Below are positions 1 to 7,897 of a stretch of DNA of 64,000 nt, piece after piece (position 1 is the first letter of the stretch; every line of letters begins with the position of its first letter). The stretch spans positions 62,001 to 126,000 of the forward strand of contig NZ_BCSM01000005.1 of NCBI RefSeq assembly GCF_001570865.1. Reading direction: 5' to 3'. The translations under genes and the position numbers were made by a program. The notes beneath the pieces are model-generated. The model made no database searches. It was given only the letters and a program-made list of their open reading frames with translations, and was not told the origin of the DNA. This DNA comes from Rothia kristinae NBRC 15354 (GTDB lineage Bacteria; Actinomycetota; Actinomycetes; Actinomycetales; Micrococcaceae).

Positions 1-145
1 CGAAGGCGTAGGCTCCGACCGCTGCGATCGTGATCTGCAGCGACTGCCCGAAGCCCGCGCGCACCCGGCCCAGTCCCGTGCGGGTCCGACGACGGGCGTG
101 GTCCAGCACGGCGCCTGCACGCCCGGCGATCCCGCTTCCGCTCAT
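1..145 (-). CDS. Partial membrane protein, possibly FUSC / aromatic acid exporter family
   Basis: Only the first 48 codons lie in the window; the gene continues to the left of base 1. The N-terminus (MSGSGIAGRAGA) is followed by a basic stretch (HARRRTRTGLGRVRAG) and then a hydrophobic segment (LQITIAAVGAYAF). This order resembles the N-terminus of FUSC-type aromatic acid exporters, where a short cytoplasmic arginine-rich helix precedes the first membrane helix. The ATG at 145 is chosen because a TACCAT hexamer ends exactly 6 nt upstream, which fits a leaderless start; no Shine-Dalgarno sequence is visible. It diverges from pstS. The family is a guess from about 30 informative residues. Confidence 0.45.
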   Translation of the reverse strand, partial: MSGSGIAGRAGAVLDHARRRTRTGLGRVRAGFGQSLQITIAAVGAYAF

Positions 146-151
146 GCCCCC

Positions 152-157
152 ATGGTA
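152..157 (-). promoter_or_regulatory. Putative -10 element of a leaderless promoter
   Basis: On the minus strand TACCAT is separated by 6 nt from the ATG at 145. This spacing places transcription initiation at or next to the start codon. The same spacing recurs at seven other genes in the window. Confidence 0.45.
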
Positions 158-208
158 CGGAAAGCGTCCCGGGCGGGGTTCGGTCGGGTGCGGACGGGGC
201 GCCCGAGT

Positions 209-252
209 GTTCACCCGGCGTTCACCCGGGATCGGGCCTCGGGTCACCTGCC
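209..252 (+). promoter_or_regulatory. PHO box (PhoP-type direct repeats) upstream of pstS
   Basis: Two adjacent 11-nt direct repeats, GTTCACCCGGC (209-219) and GTTCACCCGGG (220-230), differ in one base. A weaker third unit, GGTCACCTGCC, sits exactly in phase at 242-252. This matches the actinobacterial PHO-box layout of 11-nt units beginning GTTCA or GGTCA that PhoP binds under phosphate limitation. A possible -10 hexamer, TACGCT, follows at 258-263, so the repeats would overlap the -35 region. pstS starts at 352. Confidence 0.8.
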
Positions 253-351
253 CTGCGTACGCTCGAGACCGCGGGCCCGGACCGGGCCCCGCACCACCAT
301 CGGTCCCCGCGCAACGGGGCGCACACCAGACCCATAGGGAGAAGAACCCAC

Positions 352-1455
352 ATGAAGATCTCGCGCATCGGCCGCTGGGCCGCCCTGGCCGCCGTCGGCT
401 CCCTCGCCCTGACTGCCTGCGGCTCGGACGACGCCACCGGCTCCGGGGACTCCGGCTCGGCGGGCTCGGACTCCTCCGTGTCCGGGACCCTCTCCGGGGT
501 CGGCGCCTCCTCCCAGCAGGCGGCCATGACCGCCTGGCAGTCCGGCTACCAGTCCGCCCACTCCGGGGCCACCGTCCAGTACTCCCCGGACGGCTCCGGC
601 GCCGGGCGCGAGGCCTTCCTGGCCGGCGGGGCCAGCTTCGCCGGCTCCGACGTCCCCCTGACCGACGATGAGGTCGAGAAGGCCAAGTCCCAGTGCGGCG
701 ACGGCGGCGCCATGGACATCCCCGTCTACGTCTCCCCGATCTCCGTGGCCTTCAACCTCAAGGGCATCGACTCCCTGAACCTGGACGCCAAGACGATCGC
801 GGAGATCTTCTCCGGCAAGATCACCCAGTGGAACGACCCGGCGATCGCGGATCAGAACGAGGGCACCGACCTGCCGGACACCAAGATCACCACCGTGCAC
901 CGCTCGGATGACTCCGGGACCACCAAGAACTTCACCGACTACCTCGCTGACGCCTCGCAGGGCGCCTGGACCGAGAAGGCCTCCGGCAACTGGCCCTCCG
1001 GGCTGTCCGGTGAGGCCAACAAGGGCACCTCCGGGGTCGTGTCCACCACCAAGACCACCGAAGGCGCGATCACCTACGCCGACTCCTCCGCCGTGGGGGA
1101 CCTGGGCGCCGCCAAGATCAAGGCCGGGGACGGCTACGTCTCCCACGAGGAGGAGAACGTCGCCCGCGCCGTGGAGAACGCCAAGCGCCTGGATGGCCGC
1201 TCGGAGCACGACATCGCCCTGGAGATCGACCACGAGGGCACCGACGGGGCCTACCCGATCGTGCTGGTCTCCTACCACATCATCTGCTCGGCCTACGACA
1301 AGCAGGAGACCGTGGACCAGGTCAAGGCCTTCGAGACCTACGTGACCTCCGAGGACGGGCAGAAGGCCGCCGCGGACGCCGCCCACTCCACCCCGCTGCC
1401 CCAGAAGCTGCGGGATGAGGCGAAGGCCGCCATCGACACCGTGAAGACCAAGTGA
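352..1455 (+). CDS. pstS: Phosphate ABC transporter substrate-binding lipoprotein PstS
   Basis: Extracytoplasmic phosphate-binding protein of the high-affinity Pst transporter. A type II signal peptide is visible: basic start (MKISRIGRW), hydrophobic core and lipobox LTAC with Cys at residue 23, followed by an acidic/serine linker. The mature part has the PstS phosphate-loop signatures GVGASSQQA (about residue 50), DGSGAGREAF (about 82) and HRSDDSGTTKNF (about 183). The 367-aa length is typical. GGGAGAAG lies ahead of the ATG. Three PHO-box units upstream predict induction by phosphate starvation through PhoP. The stop codon overlaps the pstC GTG (GTGA), so pstC is probably translationally coupled. 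Confidence 0.96.
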   Translation: MKISRIGRWAALAAVGSLALTACGSDDATGSGDSGSAGSDSSVSGTLSGVGASSQQAAMTAWQSGYQSAHSGATVQYSPDGSGAGREAFLAGGASFAGSDVPLTDDEVEKAKSQCGDGGAMDIPVYVSPISVAFNLKGIDSLNLDAKTIAEIFSGKITQWNDPAIADQNEGTDLPDTKITTVHRSDDSGTTKNFTDYLADASQGAWTEKASGNWPSGLSGEANKGTSGVVSTTKTTEGAITYADSSAVGDLGAAKIKAGDGYVSHEEENVARAVENAKRLDGRSEHDIALEIDHEGTDGAYPIVLVSYHIICSAYDKQETVDQVKAFETYVTSEDGQKAAADAAHSTPLPQKLRDEAKAAIDTVKTK

Positions 1456-2369
1456 GCGCCAAGTCCTCCTCTCCGGCCCAGGACCGGATCTTCGCCGGGC
1501 TCGCCCTCGCGGCGGGCCTGGTGATCCTGGTCGTCCTGGCCGGCGTCGCCCTGTTCCTCGTGCTGCGCGCGAAGGATCTGGTGGGCACGCCGGCCGGGGA
1601 CTTCACGGGCGGAGACGGCTTCATCGGCTACATCCGCCCGCTGGTGGCGGGCACCCTGATCAGCGCGCTGATCGCCCTGCTGATCGCCACCCCCGTGGGC
1701 ATCGGCGTCGCCCTGTTCGTCTCCCACTACGCCCCGCGGCGCCTGGCCGCCCCGGTCGGCTACGTCATCGACCTGCTGGCCGCGATCCCGTCCGTCGTGT
1801 TCGGCGCCTGGGGTGCCTCCGTCCTGGCTCCCAAGATCGTGCCGTTCTACGACTGGCTGGCCGATGAGCTGGGCTTCCTGCCGATCTTCGCCGGCCCGGC
1901 CTCGGCCACCGGCAAGACCATCCTCACCGCGAGCATCGTCCTGGGGATCATGATCCTGCCGATCATCACCTCGATGTGTCGGGAGATCTTCGCCCAGACG
2001 CCGGTGCTGCAGCAGGAGGCGGCCCTGGGTCTGGGTGCCACCCGGTGGGAGATGATCCGGATGACGGTGCTGCCCTTCGCCCGGGCGGGGATCGTCTCCT
2101 CCGTGATGCTCGGGCTGGGTCGGGCTCTCGGGGAGACCATGGCCGTGGCCCTGGTCCTGTCCGGCGGGGCCTTCAACCCCTCGCTGATCCAGTCCGGGAA
2201 CCAGACCGTGGCCAGTGAGATCGCCCTGAACTTCCCGGAGGCCTACGGGATGCGGATGAACGAGCTGATCGCCGCCGGCCTGGTCCTGTTCCTCATCACC
2301 CTCGTCGTCAACATGCTGGCCCGCCTGGTCGTGGCCCGCTACCGGCACTTCTCGGGAGCCGACGCATGA
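1452..2369 (+). CDS. pstC: Phosphate ABC transporter permease PstC
   Basis: First membrane subunit of the Pst phosphate importer. The 305-aa protein starts with GTG overlapping the pstS stop by 4 nt. It has an N-terminal membrane helix (about 15-40), then a binding-protein-dependent permease domain with about five more helices. The cytoplasmic coupling-loop region reads QQEAALGLGATRWEMIRM (about 195-212), the EAA motif that contacts PstB. GRALGETMAVALVL follows in the next helix and is strongly conserved in PstC. The stop overlaps the pstA start (ATGA). Its place in pstSCAB supports the assignment over other permeases. Confidence 0.95.
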   Translation: MSAKSSSPAQDRIFAGLALAAGLVILVVLAGVALFLVLRAKDLVGTPAGDFTGGDGFIGYIRPLVAGTLISALIALLIATPVGIGVALFVSHYAPRRLAAPVGYVIDLLAAIPSVVFGAWGASVLAPKIVPFYDWLADELGFLPIFAGPASATGKTILTASIVLGIMILPIITSMCREIFAQTPVLQQEAALGLGATRWEMIRMTVLPFARAGIVSSVMLGLGRALGETMAVALVLSGGAFNPSLIQSGNQTVASEIALNFPEAYGMRMNELIAAGLVLFLITLVVNMLARLVVARYRHFSGADA

Positions 2370-3499
2370 ACCAGCCCTCCACCGCATCGTCGCAGCGCAC
2401 CCAGCTGGGTCACCGGCTGAGGACCCGCACCGCCCCGGCCTGGCTGCCGTGGGTGATCGGGGTCCTCGCCGTCATCCTCGGGGCCGCGGCCTCCGCGCTG
2501 ATCGGCTTCGGCATCGCCTCCTGGGCGATCTTCTCCGCCCTGATCCTGGTGATCGCGGGCCCGCTGGCCGTCGCCGGGATCGAGGGACGACGCCGCGGGG
2601 CCGACGCCTTCGCTCGCTACCTCGTCTGGGGGGCCTTCCTGCTGGCCCTCGTCCCGCTGGTCTCGGTGCTGTGGGTCGTGCTCGCCCGGGGCCTGCCCGG
2701 GCTGAACGCGCACCTGCTGACCACCTCGATGGGCGGGGTCACCGGCGTCACGGACAACGCCGCGGCCGCCGGCGAGGGCCCCGTGTACGGCGGGGCCTAC
2801 CACGCGATCGTCGGCACCCTGGTGATCACCTTCTGGGCCACCGTGATGTCCGTGCCGATCGGTCTGCTGACCGCGATCTACCTGACCGAGTACGGCGGGG
2901 CCACCCGCATCTCCCGGGCGATCGCCAAGACCATCACGTTCCTCGTGGACGTGATGACCGGCATCCCCTCGATCGTCGCCGGTCTGTTCGCGGCCGCGTT
3001 CTTCGTGCAGATCCTGGATGACCCCTCCGCGCGCTTCGGCTTCATCGCCTCCGTCGCCCTGTCCGTGCTGATGATCCCGACGGTCGTGCGCAGCGCGGAG
3101 GAGATGCTGCGGATCGTGCCCAACGAGCTGCGGGAGGCCTCCTACGCCCTGGGGGTGCGCAAGTGGCGCACCATCGTCAAGGTGGTCATCCCGACGGCGA
3201 TCTCCGGGATCTCCTCGGGCGTGACCCTGGCGATCGCCCGCGTCATCGGGGAGACCGCGCCCATCCTGGTCACCGCCGGGTTCGTCACCACCATCAACTG
3301 GAACGCGTTCTCCGGCTGGATGACCACCCTGCCCACGTACATCTACTACCAGATCATGACCCCGACCTCGCCCACCAGCCCCCAGATCTCGGAGGGCCGG
3401 GCCTGGTCCGCGGCGCTGATCCTCATCGTCGTCGTCATGCTGCTGAACCTCGCCGCCCGGCTGATCGCCCGGATCTTCGCCCCGAAGTCCGGCCGCTGA
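2366..3499 (+). CDS. pstA: Phosphate ABC transporter permease PstA
   Basis: Second membrane subunit of the Pst importer, 377 aa. It is longer than most PstA because of an N-terminal extension with two extra hydrophobic segments (about 28-70) before the permease domain. The core contains a large periplasmic region ([19 protein letters not shown]), helices, the coupling loop [18 protein letters not shown] (about 255-272) and [16 protein letters not shown], all characteristic of PstA. The ATG overlaps the pstC stop by 4 nt. It ends 37 nt before pstB, a gap that carries the pstB ribosome-binding site. Confidence 0.95.
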   Translation: MNQPSTASSQRTQLGHRLRTRTAPAWLPWVIGVLAVILGAAASALIGFGIASWAIFSALILVIAGPLAVAGIEGRRRGADAFARYLVWGAFLLALVPLVSVLWVVLARGLPGLNAHLLTTSMGGVTGVTDNAAAAGEGPVYGGAYHAIVGTLVITFWATVMSVPIGLLTAIYLTEYGGATRISRAIAKTITFLVDVMTGIPSIVAGLFAAAFFVQILDDPSARFGFIASVALSVLMIPTVVRSAEEMLRIVPNELREASYALGVRKWRTIVKVVIPTAISGISSGVTLAIARVIGETAPILVTAGFVTTINWNAFSGWMTTLPTYIYYQIMTPTSPTSPQISEGRAWSAALILIVVVMLLNLAARLIARIFAPKSGR

Positions 3500-3536
3500 C
3501 GCCCCCGCACCCGCCACCCCAAGGAGAGCCTGCCCC

Positions 3537-4316
3537 GTGTCCAAGAGCATCGACGTCGAGCACCTGAACGTCTACTACGGCGACTTCCTGGCCGTGCAGG
3601 ACGTGAGCATGCAGATCCGCGCCCGGTCCGTGACCGCGTTCATCGGGCCCTCCGGCTGCGGCAAGTCCACGTTCCTGCGCACCCTGAACCGGATGCACGA
3701 GGTCATCGCGGGGGCCCGGGTGGAGGGTTCGGTGCGCCTGGACGGGGAGGACCTGTACGGCAAGGGGGTGGACCCGGTGCGGGTGCGCTCCCAGGTCGGC
3801 ATGGTCTTCCAGCGGCCCAACCCCTTCCCCACGATGTCCATCCGGGACAACGTGCTGGCGGGGGTGAAGCTGAACTCCCGGCGCCTGCCCAAGGCCCAGG
3901 CCGATGAGCTGGTGGAGTCCTCCCTGCGCTCGGCGAACCTGTGGGAGGAGGTCCGGGACCGGCTGGACAAGCCCGGGGCCGGGCTCTCGGGCGGTCAGCA
4001 GCAGCGGCTGTGCATCGCCCGGACCATCGCGGTGAAGCCGGACGTGATCCTCATGGACGAGCCCTGCTCGGCCCTGGACCCGATCTCCACCCTGGCCGTG
4101 GAGGATCTGATCCACGAGCTGAAGGAGGAGTACACGGTGGTGATCGTCACCCACAACATGCAGCAGGCCGCCCGCGTCTCGGACCGCACCGCGTTCTTCA
4201 ACATCGCCGGCACCGGCAAGCCCGGCCGGCTCATCGAGTACGCCCCCACCCAGGAGATCTTCAACAACCCCAAGGAGCAGGCCACGGAGGACTACGTCTC
4301 CGGGCGCTTCGGCTGA
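3537..4316 (+). CDS. pstB: Phosphate ABC transporter ATP-binding protein PstB
   Basis: Cytoplasmic ATPase that powers PstCA. Walker [10 protein letters not shown] is at residues 37-45, the signature [14 protein letters not shown] near 150, Walker [14 protein letters not shown] near 168 and the switch histidine in [10 protein letters not shown] near 205. [12 protein letters not shown] in the Q-loop region and [14 protein letters not shown] at the C-terminus are PstB-specific. The GTG start is preceded by AAGGAGAG at 3521-3528. No phoU gene follows; instead pstB converges on the pit / DUF47 pair, whose first gene encodes a PhoU-like protein. Confidence 0.97.
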   Translation: MSKSIDVEHLNVYYGDFLAVQDVSMQIRARSVTAFIGPSGCGKSTFLRTLNRMHEVIAGARVEGSVRLDGEDLYGKGVDPVRVRSQVGMVFQRPNPFPTMSIRDNVLAGVKLNSRRLPKAQADELVESSLRSANLWEEVRDRLDKPGAGLSGGQQQRLCIARTIAVKPDVILMDEPCSALDPISTLAVEDLIHELKEEYTVVIVTHNMQQAARVSDRTAFFNIAGTGKPGRLIEYAPTQEIFNNPKEQATEDYVSGRFG

Positions 4317-4323
4317 GCGCTCA

Positions 4324-4339
4324 GCCCCCTCGGTGGGGC
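4324..4339. terminator. Short shared hairpin between convergent pstB and pit
   Basis: GCCCC (4324-4328) pairs with GGGGC (4335-4339) around a 6-nt loop and is followed on the plus strand by the pyrimidine-rich CTCCCTCTC. It lies in the 30-nt gap between the two convergent stop codons. The stem is short, so this is a weak call. Confidence 0.35.
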
Positions 4340-4346
4340 CTCCCTC

Positions 4347-5354
4347 TCACAGCAGCGGGGACAGCGCCAGCAGCAGCACCGCGGCCAGGACCGCGCAGGC
4401 CGGGACCGTGAGCACCCAGGTCAGCAGGATCTTCCCCGCGACCTGGGAGCGCACCGCGGTGAACCGCTGCGTGGACCCGGCCCCCAGCACGGCGGAGGCC
4501 GACAGGTGCGAGGAGGAGTACGGCTCCCGCAGCACCGCCCCGGTGCCGAGGCTGAGCAGGCTCGTCGTGGTCATCGCGACCGCCCCGCGGAACGGGTCCA
4601 CCTGCACCATCCGGGTGGCCAGGGTGCGGGCGATCCGCCAGCCGCCGCCGAGGGTGCCCAGCACCATGAGCGCGCACAGCACCGCCCCGGCAGCCAGCGC
4701 CACGGCGCTGGGCGGGGTGATCCCGGCGCAGCCCAGCAGCAGCCCGCCCAGCAGCAGCAGCCGGTGGCCGAAGTACATGCCGTGGCTCAGGGAGACGACG
4801 GCGGCGCTCAGGCACAGCAGATAGCGGGAGCGATCGTTGACGGTGCGGGGGCTGGCGTGGCGCAGCAGCCGCACCAGCAGCACCGCCGCCAGCCAGGAGA
4901 CCGCGTAGGCCAGCAGCGGGCCGGTCACCAACGGCAGCCACACGGAGGCCAGCAGCTGGCTCGCGGCGTCGGCCGGGGCGTCCAGGTCCACGGCGCGGGC
5001 GGCCCACCCCGCCCCCAGCAGGGCCCCGATCAGGGCGTGGGTCGAGGAGGAGGGCATGGCCCGCCACCAGGTGGCCAGCTCCCACAGGATCGCGGTGGCC
5101 AGGACCGCCGTGAGCATCCCCAGCCCGTCGGTGCTGGAGGGGACCCGCAGCCAGTCGTGGGCGGTCTCCGGCAGCGTCGCCAGCCCCACCCCGAAGCCGA
5201 TGGCGGTGCACACGGCGGCCAGGGCCAGCGCGGTCGTCGCGGTCAGGGCGCGGGTGCGCACGGCGACGGCGATCGCGTTGGGGGCGTCGTGGAAGCTGCC
5301 GATCACGGCGAAGCCCGCGAGCAGCAGCAGGCTCAGGGCGAGCAGGAGGGCCAC
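4347..5354 (-). CDS. pit: PiT-family inorganic phosphate transporter
   Basis: Low-affinity phosphate:cation symporter of the inner membrane. The 335-aa protein is almost entirely hydrophobic, with about ten helices. Both PiT signature repeats can be seen: GSFHDAPNAIA near residue 19 and SLSHGMYFG near 185; both keep the asparagine or histidine-containing core of the family. PSSSTHALIGALLGAG near 100 is another family hallmark. It starts 3 nt after the upstream DUF47 gene, giving the usual actinobacterial DUF47-pit pair. It converges on pstB, so low- and high-affinity phosphate systems sit side by side. Confidence 0.9.
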   Translation of the reverse strand: MALLLALSLLLLAGFAVIGSFHDAPNAIAVAVRTRALTATTALALAAVCTAIGFGVGLATLPETAHDWLRVPSSTDGLGMLTAVLATAILWELATWWRAMPSSSTHALIGALLGAGWAARAVDLDAPADAASQLLASVWLPLVTGPLLAYAVSWLAAVLLVRLLRHASPRTVNDRSRYLLCLSAAVVSLSHGMYFGHRLLLLGGLLLGCAGITPPSAVALAAGAVLCALMVLGTLGGGWRIARTLATRMVQVDPFRGAVAMTTTSLLSLGTGAVLREPYSSSHLSASAVLGAGSTQRFTAVRSQVAGKILLTWVLTVPACAVLAAVLLLALSPLL

Positions 5355-5357
5355 CGG

Positions 5358-5975
5358 TCAGGACTCCTGCACGAGGATCCGGCCGACCTCCGTGGCCACC
5401 GCGCGCAGGTGGCGGGCCGCGGAGTCCAGCTTGTCCGCGAACTGCGCGGTCTGCTCGTAGCGGCGGGGCTTGAGGGATTCGATGAGGTCCGCTCGGTACA
5501 GGTCCCCGGTGCGGGTGGACTGCTTGGCCATGCGCAGCACCTCCACCCAGTACTCGTCCAGACCCTCCAGGTCGGACAGGTGGTGCATGGCCTCCGCGGT
5601 GAGGGAGGCCTGACGCTGGATGAGGTCCAGCAGGTCCGAGGCGCGGGAGGAGAACTGGTCCAGGCCGTTGATGACGATCGTGTGGGTCGCGGCCGCGAGA
5701 TCCTCCCCCGCGGTGTTCAGGTGGTGGGCCAGCAGATACAGGTCCCCGCGGGGCAGGGCGGTGACGAAGGAGGAGCGCACGTCCGTCATCACCGCGAAGA
5801 ACAGGTCCGTGCACCGGCCTTCGATGTCGAAGGCCTGCTCGAGCAGCTCGGGCCGGTCCTCCACGGGGGAGCCCATGGTGCGCGAGACCGCGGAGGCGGC
5901 GTCGATGACGAGATCGGCCATCTGGGAGAGCAGGGTCAGGGCCCGGTTCTCCTGGGGGAACAGTCGTAGTGCCAC
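5358..5975 (-). CDS. DUF47 family PhoU-like protein, pit accessory
   Basis: A 205-aa, mainly helical cytoplasmic protein of the DUF47 (PhoU-like) family that usually partners PiT transporters. It starts MALRLFPQENRALTLLSQMADLV with a GTG codon; no strong Shine-Dalgarno sequence is present. Acidic and histidine positions such as ALPRGDLYLLAHHLNTAGEDL (about residues 74-94, a metal-binding PhoU-type segment) and HHLSDLEGLDEYW support the family. It is the first gene of a two-gene operon with pit, 3 nt upstream of it. It may regulate Pit activity; this role is inferred from other bacteria. Confidence 0.87.
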   Translation of the reverse strand: MALRLFPQENRALTLLSQMADLVIDAASAVSRTMGSPVEDRPELLEQAFDIEGRCTDLFFAVMTDVRSSFVTALPRGDLYLLAHHLNTAGEDLAAATHTIVINGLDQFSSRASDLLDLIQRQASLTAEAMHHLSDLEGLDEYWVEVLRMAKQSTRTGDLYRADLIESLKPRRYEQTAQFADKLDSAARHLRAVATEVGRILVQES

Positions 5976-6047
5976 GCGGTGCTTCCGGCTTTCCGGTCGA
6001 GGGGTGGTCGGGGTGCCGCTACACCATAACCGGGCAAGGTTAACGAC

Positions 6048-6081
6048 GACGGCCCGCCCCGGGGATTCGGGGCGGGCCGTC
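6048..6081 (-). terminator. Strong hairpin, probable terminator downstream of the 6246-6875 gene
   Basis: A perfect 13-bp stem, GACGGCCCGCCCC (6048-6060) with GGGGCGGGCCGTC (6069-6081), encloses an 8-nt loop. On the minus strand it lies 165 nt past the stop of the small membrane protein gene and before the DUF47 promoter region. The tail has only scattered T residues. The 5976-6245 gap shows no gene. Confidence 0.6.
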
Positions 6082-6245
6082 GGATGAGGAGGTGGGCACT
6101 GGACCGGGAGCGCCTCTCGGCGGAAGGCCGCTCGAAGCGGCTTGATGATGGAGCCCGGGGCTACCAGCGGCCCAGTGCCGCCCTCCCAGTCTGGTCCCGC
6201 ACCGCGGGGGCTGTCAACGAGCCCGCGCGGTGCCGGGAAGGCCGC

Positions 6246-6875
6246 TCAGTAGGCCGTCGGGGCCTGGCGGGCGGCGGTGACCGCGCGGTACCAGGCGGAG
6301 GAGGGCTTCAGGAACAGGAGGATCACCCCGATGATGAAGACGATCGTCCCGATGCTGCCGAGGAGGCCGCCCGTCGCCAGGCTCGCGAGGACGCCCAGGG
6401 CGGAGAGGGCCGCGAAGACGAGCAGGACGATGCGCGCCCAGTTGCGTCCCTTGCCGGCGAACCACACGAACAGGGCTCCCACCGCACCCATGAGGATGTA
6501 GGCCACGAGCGCCGTGATCCGGGCCGCGCTTGCCATCGTGGAGACGGTGGTGGCATCGACGGTCTGGCCGTTGACCTGGGCCTGCTGGGTGTAGGTGGCT
6601 TCGAAGTCCAGGGTCAGGGCGGCGATGATGCCGAGGACCACGGTGAGCGCCAGCGAGATCCACAGGATCAGGAGGCCGGTGCGCACCTGCTGGGGCTTCT
6701 GCTGGAGCAGCTGGTCCACGGAGCCGGCGGCCTGAGGCTGACCGGCGTAGGCGGGGGCTCCGTACTGCGGGGCGCCCTGGCCGGTCTGGTGCTGCGGGTA
6801 GCCCTGCTGGGGCTGGCCCTGGCCGTACTGCGGGGTGCCGCCGTCGGCGGGGTTCTGCTCGGGCTGCTGCGACAT
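6246..6875 (-). CDS. Small membrane protein with Pro/Gln-rich N-terminus, four membrane helices
   Basis: A 209-aa protein of unknown function. The first 70 or so residues are disordered and rich in Gln, Pro, Gly and Tyr (QYGQGQPQQGYPQH), followed by four hydrophobic segments (starting near LLILWISLALTVV, ITALVAYILMG, IVLLVFAALSALG and IVFIIGVILLF) and a short cytoplasmic tail ending AVTAARQAPTAY. The start MSQQPEQ at 6875 is preferred over a longer frame because AGGAG sits just upstream. The neighbour at 6986-7786 has the same architecture, with LLILWISL/VLIGWIGC and a W-K-PS-R/A-W tail in common, so the two are tandem paralogues. Such proteins are common in actinobacteria without an assigned role. 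Confidence 0.75.
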   Translation of the reverse strand: MSQQPEQNPADGGTPQYGQGQPQQGYPQHQTGQGAPQYGAPAYAGQPQAAGSVDQLLQQKPQQVRTGLLILWISLALTVVLGIIAALTLDFEATYTQQAQVNGQTVDATTVSTMASAARITALVAYILMGAVGALFVWFAGKGRNWARIVLLVFAALSALGVLASLATGGLLGSIGTIVFIIGVILLFLKPSSAWYRAVTAARQAPTAY

Positions 6876-6959
6876 GATCGATGTGCTCCTTCGAAGGGGT
6901 CTCGGGGTGTGCGTCGTGCGTCTCGAGTGAAGTTGGTGTGCATCACCCATTCCACCAGA

Positions 6960-6984
6960 TCACCGCGGGAAAGTCCCGCGGTGA
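6960..6984 (-). terminator. Perfect hairpin after the second membrane-protein paralogue
   Basis: TCACCGCGGGA (6960-6970) and TCCCGCGGTGA (6974-6984) form an 11-bp stem with a 3-nt loop, beginning 1 nt after the minus-strand stop codon at 6986-6988. No T-run follows, so termination strength is uncertain. Confidence 0.6.
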
Positions 6985-6985
6985 G

Positions 6986-7786
6986 TCAGTAGCCGCGGCG
7001 CAGGACCTGCACGGTCTGGAACCACCGGGAGACCGGCTTGGTCCACAGCATGAGCACCCCCACCAGGTAGGCGACCTCGGCGATCAGCGTCATCACCGAG
7101 CTGATCCAGAAGGCCGGGCCGGTGGCCTCCTGCATCAGGGTGTCGATCTCCGGGTTCTCGGCGGCCAGGACCGTTCCGATGACGGGCAGGGCGATGAGCG
7201 CGAAGAGCGAGGCCAGGGCCTGCAGCCCGGCGATGATCGCGAAGACCAGCGAACTCACCCGCGCCCAGTTGGCCCCGCGCAGGCACAGCCACAGGAAGGC
7301 CGCCCCCATCACGTAGACCCCCAGGCCCAGGACCGCGCCGATGACGCCGCCGGCCACCTCGAGGGCGCCGCCGGAGATGAGGTTCTCGTCGATCATGCTG
7401 ACCAGGCTGCCCAGCAGGGCCAGTCCGCAGCCGATCCAGCCGATGAGCACCCCGGTGCGCAGCCGCTGCGGGGCGGGGCCCGCCTGCCGGACATCACCGG
7501 GCTGGGGCACATACCCTCCGGAACCGGTCGCATCGCCGTAGCGGGGGACGCCGCCGGGGGCCCCGCCCGGCTGGGCACCCTGCCCATAGACCGGTGCACC
7601 CTGACCATGCGTCGGCGCGCCCTGGCCGTAGCCGGGGGCCTGCTGGTACCCGGCGTGGCCCGGGGCGGGTGCCCCCGCGGCGGGCCCGCCCGCGGCGTCG
7701 GCGCCGTCCTGCGGGGCGTACTGGCCGTAGCGCGGTTGGGGACGGTCGCGGCTCGGGTCCTCGGGGGAAGAAGGGGGCTGGGTCAT
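6986..7786 (-). CDS. Small membrane protein, tandem paralogue with Pro/Gly/Tyr-rich N-terminus
   Basis: A 266-aa protein of unknown function with the same plan as its downstream neighbour. A long low-complexity N-terminus rich in Pro, Gly, Ala, Gln and Tyr (repeats such as APGYGQGAPTHGQGAPVYG, about residues 45-65) precedes four membrane segments and a short basic tail (WFQTVQVLRRGY). The start MTQPPSS at 7786 is chosen because GAGGATGAG immediately precedes it; an in-frame upstream ATG at 7837 lacks a ribosome-binding site. It lies 110 nt upstream of the 6246-6875 gene and each has its own hairpin, so they are probably separate units. Confidence 0.75.
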   Translation of the reverse strand: MTQPPSSPEDPSRDRPQPRYGQYAPQDGADAAGGPAAGAPAPGHAGYQQAPGYGQGAPTHGQGAPVYGQGAQPGGAPGGVPRYGDATGSGGYVPQPGDVRQAGPAPQRLRTGVLIGWIGCGLALLGSLVSMIDENLISGGALEVAGGVIGAVLGLGVYVMGAAFLWLCLRGANWARVSSLVFAIIAGLQALASLFALIALPVIGTVLAAENPEIDTLMQEATGPAFWISSVMTLIAEVAYLVGVLMLWTKPVSRWFQTVQVLRRGY

Positions 7787-7845
7787 CTCATCCTCATTCG
7801 GTCGGGGCGGTCTGGGACCGGTGGTGGTGCATACCACCAGTTCAC

Positions 7846-7888
7846 CAGAAAAACCGCGACGGCGCGCCCCCGCCGGGGACGCGCCGTC
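7846..7888 (-). terminator. Intrinsic terminator of the SDR gene
   Basis: On the minus strand a GC-rich stem (GACGGCGCG at 7858-7866 with CGCGCCGTC at 7880-7888, extended by CCCC/GGGG) is followed by GCGGTTTTTC, a true T-run. It begins 10 nt past the SDR stop at 7898. This is the best-formed Rho-independent terminator in the window. Confidence 0.85.
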
Positions 7889-7897
7889 GAGAGGAGG

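Noticed and set aside
244-1386. Long minus-strand open frame opposite pstS (380 codons)
   Set aside because: It is the complement of a confident coding gene, rich in Gly, Val, Asp and Arg as expected for antisense frames in high-GC DNA, and matches no family I recognise.
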